Counted from the first letter of the stretch, positions 7,122 through 16,592 are shown. The stretch: DNA of 64,000 nucleotides from RFPI01 sp964398195 (GCA_964398195.1 CAYNLW010000001.1:1-64000); one strand, 5' to 3'. Numbers and translations: made by a program. Notes: generated from the letters alone by a model not told the origin.

Positions 7122-9053
7122 TTAGTCCTGACCGCTTTCCAGGAAGCTACGCAGACGTTCGGAACGGGTGGGGTGACGTAATTTGCGTAAGGCTTTGGCT
7201 TCGATTTGGCGGATACGCTCGCGGGTGACGTCGAATTGTTTGCCGACTTCTTCAAGAGTATGGTCGGTGTTCATCTCGATACCAAAACGCATGCGTAGGA
7301 CTTTTGCTTCTCTTGGCGTGAGCGATTCTAGCACTTCTTTAGTGGCATCTCGCAGGCTGGCGTAAACCGCTGCATCGACTGGTGCCAAGGTGACGCTATC
7401 TTCGATGAAGTCGCCTAAGTGCGAATCATCATCGTCGCCGATAGGGGTTTCCATGGAAATTGGCTCTTTGCTGATTTTTAAAATCTTGCGGATTTTGTCT
7501 TCCGGCATTTCCATCTTTTCCGCCAAGGTCGCAGGATCTGGCTCTAAACCAGTCTCTTGCAAAATCTGACGGCTGATACGATTCATTTTGTTGATAGTCT
7601 CTATCATATGCACAGGGATACGAATGGTACGCGCTTGGTCGGCGATAGAGCGAGTAATCGCCTGACGTATCCACCATGTGGCATAAGTAGAAAATTTGTA
7701 GCCACGGCGATATTCAAATTTATCCACCGCTTTCATCAAACCGATATTGCCTTCTTGAATCAGGTCCAAGAATTGCAAACCACGGTTGGTATATTTTTTG
7801 GCAATCGAAATCACCAAACGCAAGTTGGCTTCAATCATCTCACGCTTGGCCAAACGCGCACGCGCCTCACCTGTGGTCATTTGTTTATTGATTTCTTTGA
7901 GCTCTTTAATCGGAATGCCGACTTTGTTTTGTATATCTAACAAACGTTGTTGTTGATCTTGAATGGAGTGCACATAACGCGCCAACTTTTGCACATATGG
8001 CTTATCTGCCGCTAATTCGCGCTCTAGCCATTGCAAATCACATTCATTGCCGGGGAAAGACTTGATAAAGTGCTGTCTAGGCATGCCGGATTTGTCCACG
8101 CAGAAATCAAGAATTTTGCGTTCGTGCGAGCGAATTTCTTCTACCATGCCACGCACTTGGTCGCACAAGGCTTCGACTTGTTTGGCAGAGAAGCGGAAGG
8201 CGGTTAAGGCATCTAAAATCTGGCCTTGTAGCTTTTGATAGTCTTTATCTTGCGAGCCCTTGGTGGCCAATATCTTGCTCATTTTTTGGTGCGATTCACG
8301 CACTGGCACAAAACGGTCTAGCAATTCTTGTTTTAGCTTGGCCAAGGCTTCTGCCGAGATAGCGGCTGATTTTGCGCCATCATCGTCATCGTCTTCTTCA
8401 TCTTGCTCAACTTCGGAATCGTCTTCTTCAGAGGCCGCGGCAATCACATCGTCCATGCCCATATCAGCATCAATCAAGCCGTCCACCAGCTCATCTACGC
8501 TAAGCTCGTCTTTTTCGACTTTGCCAACCAAGGCTAATAATTCGGTAATGGTGGTAGGGCAAACGGCAATTGCCTGCACCATATGTTTCAGGCCGTCCTC
8601 AATACGCTTGGCGATTTCAATTTCGCCCTCGCGGGTGAGCAAATCCACTGTGCCCATCTCGCGCATATACATACGCACAGGGTCTGTGGTTCTACCAAAT
8701 TCGGAATCGACGGTGGCCAGCGCTTGCTCAGCTTCTTCCGCAGCGTCTTCGTCAGCCACCGCAGGTGGGGCGTCGGACATCAATAGCACTTCGGCATCAG
8801 GCGCTTCTTCATAGACCTGTATGCCCATGTCATTAATCATGCCGATAATGCTGTCGATTTGCTCAGAATCCTGCACATCATCGGGCAGGTGATCGTTGAT
8901 TTCTGCATAGGTGAGGTAGCCACGCTCCTTACCAAGCACGATTAACATCTTCAAACGGGTGCGCCCATCAAGGGTTTCTTCCGGTTTGTTGAGTTCTTTA
9001 TCAAGCGCTGCTTCGTTGTGCGTGTCTTTGTCTTTTGCCAGTTCTTTTGCCAT
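7122..9053 (-). CDS. rpoD: RNA polymerase sigma factor RpoD (sigma-70)
   Basis: The primary sigma factor. Region 1.1 is at the N-terminus, a strongly acidic non-conserved insert (EEDDSEVEQDEEDDDDDG) lies near residue 215, and the conserved region 2 (LDLIQEGNIGLMKAVDKFEY, then GYKFSTYATWWIRQAI) recognises the -10 element. Region 3 is followed by the region 4 helix-turn-helix TLEEVGKQFDVTRERIRQIE for the -35. The ATG at 9053 (643 aa, MAKELAKDK) has a GAGGG box 5 nt upstream and is preferred to an upstream TTG at 9071. Order rpsU-yqeY-dnaG-rpoD is the classic macromolecular synthesis operon. Confidence 0.97.
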   Translation of the reverse strand: MAKELAKDKDTHNEAALDKELNKPEETLDGRTRLKMLIVLGKERGYLTYAEINDHLPDDVQDSEQIDSIIGMINDMGIQVYEEAPDAEVLLMSDAPPAVADEDAAEEAEQALATVDSEFGRTTDPVRMYMREMGTVDLLTREGEIEIAKRIEDGLKHMVQAIAVCPTTITELLALVGKVEKDELSVDELVDGLIDADMGMDDVIAAASEEDDSEVEQDEEDDDDDGAKSAAISAEALAKLKQELLDRFVPVRESHQKMSKILATKGSQDKDYQKLQGQILDALTAFRFSAKQVEALCDQVRGMVEEIRSHERKILDFCVDKSGMPRQHFIKSFPGNECDLQWLERELAADKPYVQKLARYVHSIQDQQQRLLDIQNKVGIPIKELKEINKQMTTGEARARLAKREMIEANLRLVISIAKKYTNRGLQFLDLIQEGNIGLMKAVDKFEYRRGYKFSTYATWWIRQAITRSIADQARTIRIPVHMIETINKMNRISRQILQETGLEPDPATLAEKMEMPEDKIRKILKISKEPISMETPIGDDDDSHLGDFIEDSVTLAPVDAAVYASLRDATKEVLESLTPREAKVLRMRFGIEMNTDHTLEEVGKQFDVTRERIRQIEAKALRKLRHPTRSERLRSFLESGQD

Positions 9054-9144
9054 TACACCCTCTATGTCCAAAGTCCATAAAAACTACGGAAAGCCCTAAA
9101 TTATATCACAAAAAGGTGCGTTTCTTTGTGCAAAGACTCACCGA

Positions 9145-10860
9145 TCAGCGATTTTTAAGCAGTTGCTTTTCCTCGTCTGTTAACGCATTGAATGGTTTTT
9201 TTAGAATTTCTTGACGCAATCTATCTTGTGCTTGCTGATGCAATAGTTGCATGCCTGCCTGATATTCCTCCAGCATGGTGTCATTTTTTTCCGTGATGGC
9301 CACATCTTGATGCAAAGCGGCAGAAACAGGCTGGCTCAGACTTTGTTGCATATGCATTAATAAACTGCCTGCATTTGACAAGGGAAACTGCAAAGAGGTT
9401 TCAATGGCTAAGGATAATAAAGCCTGTTCGGGGTCGTCCAGCTGCAACACGGATTGATCTTGCGCATTGGCCAGCTGAGGAAATTGCAACAGAATCAGCA
9501 ACAGCTTACGCGCCAGTGACAAGGCCTTGCGCGGCACACTAGCCGGCCCTCTGCCCGGCTTGGCTGGCTTGCTGGCAGGGCGAATATGCTCGCGCAAAGC
9601 AGGCACTGATAGATTCAGCACATCGGCGACTGACTTTTCAAGCAATAAACGGAATTTACTTGGGCGTATCTGCTGCAAGATGGGTTCCATTTGCTTCAGG
9701 AATTTGACCTTGTCCTCTTGCGCGTTTAAGGGATTATGTTGTGTCAGGGTTTGCAGCAAATATTGCGACAAGGGCAAAGCACCTTGCATCAGCTGTTCAA
9801 ACGCTGGCTTGCCGTGGGCTCGAAGATAACTATCTGGATCATGTTCAGGCGGCAAAAATAAAAAGCTTAGGCGCAAACCATCGGTCAGCGCTGGCAAGGC
9901 ATTCATGGCGGCACGCCAAGCGGCAGTACGGCCGGCTTTGTCGCCGTCAAAGCAAAAAATAATATGCTCGGTATGGCGCGTTAACTTGCTGATATGAAAC
10001 GGCGTAGTGGCGGTGCCCAGCGCTGCCACCGCGTAATCAATGCCAAATTGCGCCAGCGCTACCACATCCATATAGCCTTCCACCACCAAGACTTTGCCGG
10101 CTTCACGAATCGCCCGCTTGGCTTGAAACAAGCCGTATAACTCTTGGCCTTTTTGGAACAAAGGGGTTTCCGGCGAGTTGTAATACTTGGGCGTATCTTG
10201 TGGGTCTATCACTCTACCGCCAAAGCCTATCACTTGGCCTTTTTGGTCGTGAATGGGGAACATAATGCGATGGCGGAAACGGTCGTAACGCTTGCCTTGC
10301 TCATTGCTCACCACCAAACCAGCGGTTTGCAGCACTTCGGCATCATATTTGTTAAACACACTGTTTAAATTTTGCCAACCCTGCGGGGCATAGCCGATTT
10401 GAAAACGCGCAGCAATTTGGCCAGTCAGTCCACGGTTTTTTAAATAGTCTATGGCCACCGCAGATTGTCTTAATTGACCACGATAATAATCATTGGCCTG
10501 CGCCATCACCTCGACCAAGCCCAAATTGACTGCTTTTTGTTGTTGCGCAACTTGTTGTGCCTCACGGCTTTGTTGCGGCACCACCATGCCGGCCTGCTTG
10601 GCTAATTCGTGCACCGCTTCAACAAAATCCAAGCCCTGATATTCCATTAAAAAGCCTATCGCCGTGCCGTGTGCGCCACAGCCAAAACAGTGATAAAACT
10701 GCTTGGTGGGGCTGACGGTAAACGAGGGCGACTTTTCTTGATGAAATGGACAGCAAGCCATATAGTTGGCGCCCGCCTTTTTCAGCGGCACGCTTTTATC
10801 AATCAAATCGACGATATCAATGCGATTGACCAATTCTTGAATAAAGCTGTCCGGAATCAT
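9145..10860 (-). CDS. dnaG: DNA primase
   Basis: Synthesises RNA primers at the replication fork. The N-terminal zinc-binding domain shows C-X2-H (CCPFH, about residue 40) and C-X2-C (CFGC, about 61). The catalytic core has the TOPRIM signatures VVEGYMDVVAL (about 260) and FCFDGDKAGR (about 308), which carry the acidic metal ligands. The less conserved C-terminal part should bind DnaB helicase. At 571 aa it has the usual length. It sits between the yqeY terminator and rpoD, so a promoter in 10861-10963 or read-through is needed. Confidence 0.97.
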   Translation of the reverse strand: MIPDSFIQELVNRIDIVDLIDKSVPLKKAGANYMACCPFHQEKSPSFTVSPTKQFYHCFGCGAHGTAIGFLMEYQGLDFVEAVHELAKQAGMVVPQQSREAQQVAQQQKAVNLGLVEVMAQANDYYRGQLRQSAVAIDYLKNRGLTGQIAARFQIGYAPQGWQNLNSVFNKYDAEVLQTAGLVVSNEQGKRYDRFRHRIMFPIHDQKGQVIGFGGRVIDPQDTPKYYNSPETPLFQKGQELYGLFQAKRAIREAGKVLVVEGYMDVVALAQFGIDYAVAALGTATTPFHISKLTRHTEHIIFCFDGDKAGRTAAWRAAMNALPALTDGLRLSFLFLPPEHDPDSYLRAHGKPAFEQLMQGALPLSQYLLQTLTQHNPLNAQEDKVKFLKQMEPILQQIRPSKFRLLLEKSVADVLNLSVPALREHIRPASKPAKPGRGPASVPRKALSLARKLLLILLQFPQLANAQDQSVLQLDDPEQALLSLAIETSLQFPLSNAGSLLMHMQQSLSQPVSAALHQDVAITEKNDTMLEEYQAGMQLLHQQAQDRLRQEILKKPFNALTDEEKQLLKNR

Positions 10861-10913
10861 GACCTTTGCTTAATTGACCTTTGCCAAATGCAGGGATTAA
10901 AAAGTTTAGGGAA

Positions 10914-10937
10914 TAAAAAAAGGAGCCAACGCTCCTT
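10914..10937 (-). terminator. Intrinsic terminator between yqeY and dnaG
   Basis: The stem AAGGAGC / GCTCCTT (10920-10926 and 10931-10937) with a 4-nt loop runs into seven Ts on the minus strand. As in the E. coli rpsU-dnaG interval, it probably lowers dnaG/rpoD expression relative to rpsU. Confidence 0.8.
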
Positions 10938-10963
10938 CAAATTGTATGACAAAAATACGCAGA

Positions 10964-11407
10964 TTAGCCGAGTTTGGCTTTAATCTCAGCGGAAATTTTT
11001 GCCATATCAGCGCGACCCAGCACTTGCGGTCTGACCAAGCCCATCACCTTGCCCATGTCCTGCATCCCTTGTGCGCCGCTGGCAGTGATGGCTAGGCTGA
11101 TAATCTGGGAAATTTCTTGCTCGCTGAGTGGCGTGGGCAAATAGGCTTGCAACACTTGCACTTCAAATTTTTCTGCATCGGCCAAATCTTGCCGTTGCGC
11201 GGCTTCATATTGCTGAATCGAATCGCGTCTTTGCTTAAGCATTTTTTCTATAGTGGCGATGACCTGATCGTCATCTAACTCGATACGCTCGTCCACCTCA
11301 CGTTGTTTGATGGCGGACTGCAACAGACGAATCGCACCAAGACGCGCCGTTTCCTTGGCGCGCATGGCGTTTTTCATATCTTCGGTAATGCGCGTCTTCA
11401 AAGACAC
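10964..11407 (-). CDS. yqeY: GatB/YqeY domain-containing protein
   Basis: A 147-residue protein of the YqeY family, related to the tail domain of the GatB amidotransferase subunit that contacts tRNA. The N-terminus MSLKTRITEDMKNAMRAK and the C-terminal MGKVMGLVRPQVLGRADM are characteristic. The start is a GTG. It lies 22 bp after rpsU in the same operon; a role in tRNA-dependent amidation or translation is presumed from the domain only. Confidence 0.93.
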   Translation of the reverse strand: MSLKTRITEDMKNAMRAKETARLGAIRLLQSAIKQREVDERIELDDDQVIATIEKMLKQRRDSIQQYEAAQRQDLADAEKFEVQVLQAYLPTPLSEQEISQIISLAITASGAQGMQDMGKVMGLVRPQVLGRADMAKISAEIKAKLG

Positions 11408-11429
11408 GGAGAAACTCTGCTAAAGAAGT

Positions 11430-11642
11430 TTAGTAGAGCTTAGGAGCCAATGTTTGGCTGCGAATGCGACGATAGTGACGTTTTACAGCAGCTGCTGCTT
11501 TACGTTTACGTTCCCAAGTAGGTTTTTCGTAAAACTCACGGGCACGCAAATCGGTAAGCAAACCGGTCTTTTCAATTAAACGCTTGAAACGACGCAGTGC
11601 TACGTCAAATGGCTCATTCTCTTTCACACGAACTGTGGTCAT
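11430..11642 (-). CDS. rpsU: 30S ribosomal protein S21
   Basis: A small basic protein of the 30S subunit, 70 residues, beginning MTTVRVKENEPFDVALRRFKR and containing the family's FYEKPTWERKRK block. It is the first gene of the rpsU-yqeY-dnaG-rpoD operon and has a recognisable sigma-70 promoter upstream. Confidence 0.97.
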   Translation of the reverse strand: MTTVRVKENEPFDVALRRFKRLIEKTGLLTDLRAREFYEKPTWERKRKAAAAVKRHYRRIRSQTLAPKLY

Positions 11643-11711
11643 AACAAATATTTCCCTTATCTGGCTTAAGTTAACTAGCTTAAGAAAAGTCTGGCTGAAG
11701 AAAAGTGCGAC

Positions 11712-11740
11712 ATTCTAGCGACATGGGAATAATTAATCAA
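11712..11740 (-). promoter_or_regulatory. Sigma-70 promoter of rpsU operon
   Basis: On the minus strand TTGATT, a 17-bp spacer and TAGAAT form a good -35/-10 pair about 70 bp upstream of the rpsU start. Confidence 0.6.
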
Positions 11741-11797
11741 TAAGTTATGCAATAATTTCGGCTTTTATTATTGGCTTATCAAGCACACCATTGCGCC

Positions 11798-12835
11798 ATG
11801 TTAATTTTAGGCATCGAATCTTCTTGTGATGAGACTGGGGTCGCCTTATACGACACCCAACAGGGCTTACTCGCCCACGCTTTGCACTCGCAAGTGGCGA
11901 TGCACGCGGAATATGGCGGCGTAGTGCCAGAATTAGCCTCGCGTGACCATATCAAACGCGTGCTTCCCTTGTTGCAACAATGCCTCAACACCGCCCAACT
12001 GCCGCTCAGCGCAGTCGATGCCATCGCCTATACGCAAGGCCCAGGGCTATCTGGCGCACTATTGGTAGGCACTAGCGTCGCCGAGGCACTGGCATTTAGC
12101 TTACATATTCCGACTATCCCCATCCATCATTTAGAGGGCCATTTGCTCGCCCCTTTACTAGAAGCCAATGCGCCCAGTTTCCCTTTTGTGGCGTTATTGG
12201 TATCAGGCGGGCATACGCAGATAATGGATGTACGTGGCATAGGCCAATATCAATTATTGGGCGATACCTTAGATGACGCAGCCGGAGAAGCCTTTGACAA
12301 AACCGCCAAATTGCTGGGCTTGGGTTACCCCGGTGGCCCTGCCTTGGCGGCACTAGCGCAACAGGGGCAGGCAGGGCGTTTTAAACTACCACGCTCTATG
12401 CTGCATAGCGGCGACCTAAACTTTAGTTTTAGCGGATTAAAGACGGCGGTATTAACGCTCATCCAGCAACACAGCTTGGACCAACAGACGCGCGCCGATA
12501 TCGCTTATGAATTTGAACAAGCAGTCACTGATGTATTGGCCAGCAAATGTATCAAAGCGCTGCAACAGACTGGGCTGCAGCAGTTAATTGTTTCAGGCGG
12601 CGTAGGGGCAAACTTAACTTTGCGCGCCAAGCTAAATCAGATGGTGCAAGCGCATGGCGCACAAGTGCATTATCCAAGATTGGAATTTTGCACCGACAAC
12701 GGCGCCATGATTGCCTTTGCTGGCGCGATGCGGGTGCAATATGGACAGGCAGGGATAGCACAAGCTGAGCATGGTGATGCTGAACAATACGCTTTCTCAG
12801 TGAAACCGCGTTGGGATTTGGCCTTATTGAGCTAG
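11798..12835 (+). CDS. tsaD: tRNA N6-adenosine threonylcarbamoyltransferase TsaD
   Basis: TsaD with TsaB/TsaE transfers threonylcarbamoyl onto A37 of ANN-decoding tRNAs. The N-terminus MLILGIESSCDETGVAL and the metal-binding HHLEGH motif near residue 110 are diagnostic, as are VSGGHTQ and GEAFDKTAKLLGLGYPGG. I chose the ATG at 11798 (345 aa), not the upstream TTG at 11771, because family members begin at this MLILGIE. It is divergent from rpsU, another conserved feature of this neighbourhood. Confidence 0.97.
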   Translation: MLILGIESSCDETGVALYDTQQGLLAHALHSQVAMHAEYGGVVPELASRDHIKRVLPLLQQCLNTAQLPLSAVDAIAYTQGPGLSGALLVGTSVAEALAFSLHIPTIPIHHLEGHLLAPLLEANAPSFPFVALLVSGGHTQIMDVRGIGQYQLLGDTLDDAAGEAFDKTAKLLGLGYPGGPALAALAQQGQAGRFKLPRSMLHSGDLNFSFSGLKTAVLTLIQQHSLDQQTRADIAYEFEQAVTDVLASKCIKALQQTGLQQLIVSGGVGANLTLRAKLNQMVQAHGAQVHYPRLEFCTDNGAMIAFAGAMRVQYGQAGIAQAEHGDAEQYAFSVKPRWDLALLS

Positions 12836-12856
12836 CTAGTCGCGCTGCTTAAACAT

Positions 12857-13480
12857 TTATTTCTTGCCAAAACCCGCCTCAGTACCAGCCAGCAATTTGG
12901 CGATATTGCTACGATGACGCCAAATCAACATCAGTGCGATAAACGCGATGACCCACTCAAAGTCGGGATAGGGCTGTAATAAAAACCAGCCATACACCGG
13001 CGCCATCAAGGCCGCTGTCAGCGCCGCTAAAGAGGAATATTTACTCAGGGCAAACACCAACATCCATGTGAGCAACACCGCCAAGGCCAATGGCGCGGAT
13101 AATGCCAATATCACGCCCAAAGCAGTGGCCACCCCTTTGCCGCCTTTAAAGCGATAAAAAACTGGATACAAATGGCCAATAAACACAGCGATAGCCACTG
13201 CGCTAGTCACCCACAACACCCCGCCATCAGGCTGCATTACCAGCCATACCGGAAACCAGCCCTTAAACGTATCGCCAATTAAAGTCAGCGCGGCCGCGCT
13301 TTTCTTACCACTACGCAACACATTGGTGGCGCCAGGATTGCCCGAGCCTACAGTGCGCGGATCAGGCAGGCCGAACAAACGGCTGACCAAAATACCAAAG
13401 GCGATCGAGCCTAATAAATATGCCGCCACGATTTGCACCACGGCGATGGGATTCACATCAATAAAACCTAACTCGTTCAT
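12857..13480 (-). CDS. plsY: Glycerol-3-phosphate acyltransferase PlsY
   Basis: An integral membrane enzyme that acylates glycerol-3-phosphate using acyl-phosphate, the first step of phospholipid synthesis. The 207-residue protein is mostly hydrophobic, with the PlsY motifs GSGNPGATNVLR (about 42-53) and FKGGKGVATALG (about 112-123). It is convergent with tsaD and divergent from folB, the usual arrangement in Betaproteobacteria. Confidence 0.96.
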   Translation of the reverse strand: MNELGFIDVNPIAVVQIVAAYLLGSIAFGILVSRLFGLPDPRTVGSGNPGATNVLRSGKKSAAALTLIGDTFKGWFPVWLVMQPDGGVLWVTSAVAIAVFIGHLYPVFYRFKGGKGVATALGVILALSAPLALAVLLTWMLVFALSKYSSLAALTAALMAPVYGWFLLQPYPDFEWVIAFIALMLIWRHRSNIAKLLAGTEAGFGKK

Positions 13481-13539
13481 AGTAAGATGCTCTAAAATTC
13501 AAACCATTTCATTCTAAACCATATAGGCAAGCGCTGGGC

Positions 13540-13896
13540 ATGGACATTATCTTTTTAAGCGAAGTCAAAATTCAAACCAAGTTGGGTGTTCCAGCTTGGG
13601 AACGGCTGTTACCGCAGACCATTATATTAGACATCGAAGTGGCCTTGCCAAACAGCAAAAGCTGCCTGAGTGATGATATTCAAGACACCTTAGATTACGC
13701 TGCCATCGTAACTGCCATCCAACAAAGTTTGGCGCAACATCATTTTCAATTAGTGGAAGCGCTAGCGGAACATGTGTGCCAACTGATCATGCAAAACTTC
13801 GGCTCCCCTTGGGTAAAAATCAAAGTCGCTAAACCGCATATCTTGCCTGGCGTCAAAGCCTTGGGCGTGGTGATAGAGCGCGGCAATAAAGCCTAA
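13540..13896 (+). CDS. folB: Dihydroneopterin aldolase
   Basis: Cleaves 7,8-dihydroneopterin to 6-hydroxymethyl-dihydropterin in folate synthesis. The 118 residues show the family patterns LGVPAWER near the N-terminus, LDYAAI, and LVEALAEHVCQLI, then the C-terminal KVAKPHILPGVKALGVVIER that includes the conserved Lys-Pro. The stop overlaps the convergent xerD stop by four bases. NudB at 34.6 kb acts two steps earlier in the same pathway. Confidence 0.95.
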   Translation: MDIIFLSEVKIQTKLGVPAWERLLPQTIILDIEVALPNSKSCLSDDIQDTLDYAAIVTAIQQSLAQHHFQLVEALAEHVCQLIMQNFGSPWVKIKVAKPHILPGVKALGVVIERGNKA

Positions 13897-14801
13897 CCGC
13901 GCGGATGATGCACGCTGTGCAACTGTTTCAGTCGCTCGCGTGCCACATGGGTATAAATCTGCGTAGTGGAAATATCCGAATGGCCAAGTAACATCTGCAC
14001 CACGCGCAAATCCGCCCCATGATTCAACAAGTGTGTAGCAAAAGCGTGGCGCAACACATGTGGCGAAAGTGGCTTATGGATGCCCGCCTGTAGCGCATAG
14101 CGCTTAATCAGATACCAAAATGCCTGCCGCGTCATGGCATCGCCGCGCTGGGTAACAAATAAATCATCACTTAAACGCTGCTGCAAAATACTAGGCCGCG
14201 CCTCATTCAAGTAACGCTGTATCCATTCCACTGCCAGCTCACCCATAGGCACCAAACGAGTTTTGCTACCCTTGCCTGTCACCCTCACCACACCTTCATT
14301 CAAGCTGATTTCCATGACTTTTAGCCCAACCAACTCACTCACCCGCAAGCCGCTGGCATACAGCAATTCCAGCATGGCTTTATCACGCAAACCCAAGGCT
14401 TGCGTAATATCCGGCGCTGCTAACAAGGCCTCGACCTCCTCCTCGTTCAAACTCTTAGGCAGCGAGCGCGGTAACTTAGGCGCTTCAATCAAGGCGCTAG
14501 GATCTTTGCTGAGCTTATTTTCGCGTAAATAGTAACGATAAAAACGCCGCAAACTAGCCACCAAGCGCGACACACTGCGCGCCTTGGTGGTCGGCGAACG
14601 GTATGCCAGATATAACTGAATTTGCGCCTGCTGCACCTGCAACAAAGGCGTTTGATGGTGTTGCTCTAGCCATGCGGCAAACTGGCTTAAATCCAACCTA
14701 TAACTATCCAGCGTATTCTTAGCCAAGCCATCCTCCAGCCACAAGCTGTCGATAAACATATCCAACACCTGCTGATTATCAGGCTGCAAAACGATGGCCA
14801 T
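13893..14801 (-). CDS. xerD: Tyrosine recombinase XerD
   Basis: With XerC it resolves chromosome dimers at dif. The N-terminal SAM-like core-binding domain is residues 1-100. The catalytic set is complete: Arg in ASGLRVSELVGL, Lys in VTGKGSKTRLVP, His-x-x-Arg in HVLRHAFATHLLNHGADL, His in LLGHSDISTTQIYTH, and the Tyr nucleophile in the same block. The ATG at 14801 (302 aa, normal length) has an AGGAGG box and overlaps the end of ogt by 23 bp, so the two are coupled; a longer upstream reading is not supported. Confidence 0.95.
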   Translation of the reverse strand: MAIVLQPDNQQVLDMFIDSLWLEDGLAKNTLDSYRLDLSQFAAWLEQHHQTPLLQVQQAQIQLYLAYRSPTTKARSVSRLVASLRRFYRYYLRENKLSKDPSALIEAPKLPRSLPKSLNEEEVEALLAAPDITQALGLRDKAMLELLYASGLRVSELVGLKVMEISLNEGVVRVTGKGSKTRLVPMGELAVEWIQRYLNEARPSILQQRLSDDLFVTQRGDAMTRQAFWYLIKRYALQAGIHKPLSPHVLRHAFATHLLNHGADLRVVQMLLGHSDISTTQIYTHVARERLKQLHSVHHPRG

Positions 14802-15273
14802 GTATCGCCTCCTCGTGTTGCAACAACCAACGCTTGATCTGCAAGCCCTGCGTATCGCCCTGCATAAATCCCCCCAAGCCATTACTCGCTAGCACCCGAT
14901 GACAAGGAATCCACAACGCCAAGGGATTCGCCCCACAAGCATTCGCCACCGCACGCGGCGCCGAGCCCACCATTTGCGCCAAGGTTTTATAACTCACCGT
15001 CTGCCCCCAAGGAATGTGCGCCATCGCCCGCCATACCCCCTGCTGAAAAGGCGTGCCCTGCTTGAACTGCAAGGGCGGAGTTAATTGCATTTCTCCCCGC
15101 AAATACCGCTCCACCTGCTCGGCATAAGCAAGCGCCTGCGCCGCACAAAACCCCTGCAAACGCTGAGTGGTCAAGCCCACATTAGCCAACTCCCCCTGTT
15201 CATCTAAATACAGCCGTACCGCACCAAACGGCGCAGGCACAACAGCAGCAAGGGTGAGATTTAGGGGCTTCAT
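14779..15273 (-). CDS. ogt: Methylated-DNA-[protein]-cysteine S-methyltransferase
   Basis: A suicide DNA-repair protein that transfers the alkyl group from O6-alkylguanine to its own cysteine. The acceptor is in IPCHRV near residue 131, preceded by the helix-turn-helix SYKTLAQMVGSAPRAVANACGAN (written here as separate blocks SYKTLAQMVG and APRAVANACG). At 164 aa it matches Ogt-type proteins without an Ada regulatory domain. Its 3' end overlaps xerD. Confidence 0.93.
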   Translation of the reverse strand: MKPLNLTLAAVVPAPFGAVRLYLDEQGELANVGLTTQRLQGFCAAQALAYAEQVERYLRGEMQLTPPLQFKQGTPFQQGVWRAMAHIPWGQTVSYKTLAQMVGSAPRAVANACGANPLALWIPCHRVLASNGLGGFMQGDTQGLQIKRWLLQHEEAIHGHRFAA

Positions 15274-15365
15274 GGCGACTATTATGAATTATAAAGTGGC
15301 GATGGTGGTGGGATTAAATGCCGTTATAGCCACCTACCTTGCTATGTCGGTGTCATAGTGAGGCG

Positions 15366-15398
15366 AAAAAAAACCCCATCGTTTGTGATGGGGTTTTG
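15366..15398 (-). terminator. Intrinsic terminator of the rpsP-rimM-trmD-rplS operon
   Basis: A 10-bp stem (AAACCCCATC / GATGGGGTTT, 15371-15380 and 15387-15396) with a 6-nt loop leads into eight Ts on the minus strand, 20 bp beyond the rplS stop. Confidence 0.88.
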
Positions 15399-15416
15399 GT
15401 AAGGACTAAGTAGCGC

Positions 15417-15815
15417 TTATTCAGCGGCTGTTTCTGGTTCCATGACTTCTTTTTCACGGGCTTGCAGTTTTTCTTTAATACGCGCGGATTTACCGGAACG
15501 GTCGCGCAAGTAGTAAAGTTTGCTGCGACGTACGTCACCGCGACGTTTTACTTCTATGCTGGCGATTAGCGGGGAATAGGTTTGGAAGGTTCTTTCTACG
15601 CCTTCGCCTGAGGAAATCTTACGCACTACGAAGGAAGAATTTAAACCGCGATTGCGCATAGCAATCACCACGCCTTCATAGGCCTGCACACGCTTTCTGT
15701 TACCTTCCACCACATTCACGCCGACCACGACTGTGTCGCCTGGTGCGAATTGCGGAATGGTTTTACCCAAGCGAGCAATTTCTTCGTTTTCTAACATTTC
15801 AATAATATTTGCCAC
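15417..15815 (-). CDS. rplS: 50S ribosomal protein L19
   Basis: A 50S subunit protein near the 30S-50S bridge. The family signature FAPGDTVVVGVNVVEGNRKR and the SSGEGVERTFQTYSPLI region are clear, and the KLYYLRDRSGKSARI tail is conserved. The 132-aa length includes a short acidic extension ending EPETAAE. The start is a GTG at 15815 with an AAAGGAG box. It is the last gene of the S16 operon. Confidence 0.97.
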   Translation of the reverse strand: MANIIEMLENEEIARLGKTIPQFAPGDTVVVGVNVVEGNRKRVQAYEGVVIAMRNRGLNSSFVVRKISSGEGVERTFQTYSPLIASIEVKRRGDVRRSKLYYLRDRSGKSARIKEKLQAREKEVMEPETAAE

Positions 15816-15829
15816 GTTTACTACTCCTT

Positions 15830-16570
15830 TTAGTTATCCGAATCTTGTTCCTGCTCCAGTTGTGCGAGCAGCCGAGATTCTTCTTTTGACAAAGACCTTG
15901 CGGCCAGCAAATCGGGACGTTGGTCCCTAGTTCTCAGTAGTGACTGTTGAAGTCGCCACTGTTTTATCTTGGCGTGGTGGCCTGAAAGTAATACTTCAGG
16001 AACCGCCATACCTAGGTAATGCTCTGGTCTGGTGTAATGCGGGCAATCTAACAAGCCATCTACAAATGAGTCTTGTGCGGCTGAATCTGCATCGCCTAAC
16101 GCCCCCGGCAGTTGCCGGATAATGGCGTCCATTAACACCATGGCGGGTAACTCTCCGCCGGATAATACATAGTCACCTATGCAATATTCTTCATCTACTT
16201 GGCTATCTAGCAATCGTTGATCGACGCCTTCGTAGCGGCTGCATAGCAATATCAGGCTAGGCAGTTGCGATAATCGCATCACATCTTGGTGGCGCAAGGG
16301 TCGCCCACTTGGCGATAAATGCAACACCGGACCATGCTGTTGCGCCTTGGCTGCTGCAATCGCGGCGGCTAGTGGCTCAGCTAGCATCACCATGCCGGGG
16401 CCGCCACCATAGGGCCGGTCATCGACTGTGTGATGCACATCGGTGGTGTAATCGCGCGGATTCCAACAGCGCAGTTGATATAACTTTTGCTGTGCGGCGC
16501 GGCCACTGATGCCGTATTGCGTTAATGCATCGAATATTGGCGGAAACAGCGTGATGACATCAAAGCGCAT
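15830..16570 (-). CDS. trmD: tRNA (guanine-N1)-methyltransferase TrmD
   Basis: Methylates G37 of tRNAs reading CNN codons, preventing frameshifting. It is a SPOUT-class enzyme: MRFDVITLFPPIF at the start, RPYGGGPGMVM near residue 52, and the knot sequence YCIGDYVLSGGELPAM near 132 that binds SAM. The 246 aa length is standard. It sits between rimM and rplS in the conserved four-gene operon. Confidence 0.97.
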   Translation of the reverse strand: MRFDVITLFPPIFDALTQYGISGRAAQQKLYQLRCWNPRDYTTDVHHTVDDRPYGGGPGMVMLAEPLAAAIAAAKAQQHGPVLHLSPSGRPLRHQDVMRLSQLPSLILLCSRYEGVDQRLLDSQVDEEYCIGDYVLSGGELPAMVLMDAIIRQLPGALGDADSAAQDSFVDGLLDCPHYTRPEHYLGMAVPEVLLSGHHAKIKQWRLQQSLLRTRDQRPDLLAARSLSKEESRLLAQLEQEQDSDN

Positions 16571-16592
16571 TTTGCATTTGTTCGCCTATCGG

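Noticed and set aside
8260..8814. 184-codon Ser-rich plus-strand ORF
   Set aside because: It is the complement of the acidic region of rpoD; Ser-rich composition mirrors Asp/Glu codons on the other strand.
13893..14882. XerD with a 27-residue N-terminal extension
   Set aside because: The extension overlaps ogt coding sequence in another frame; the ATG at 14801 has a perfect AGGAGG box and gives the normal length.
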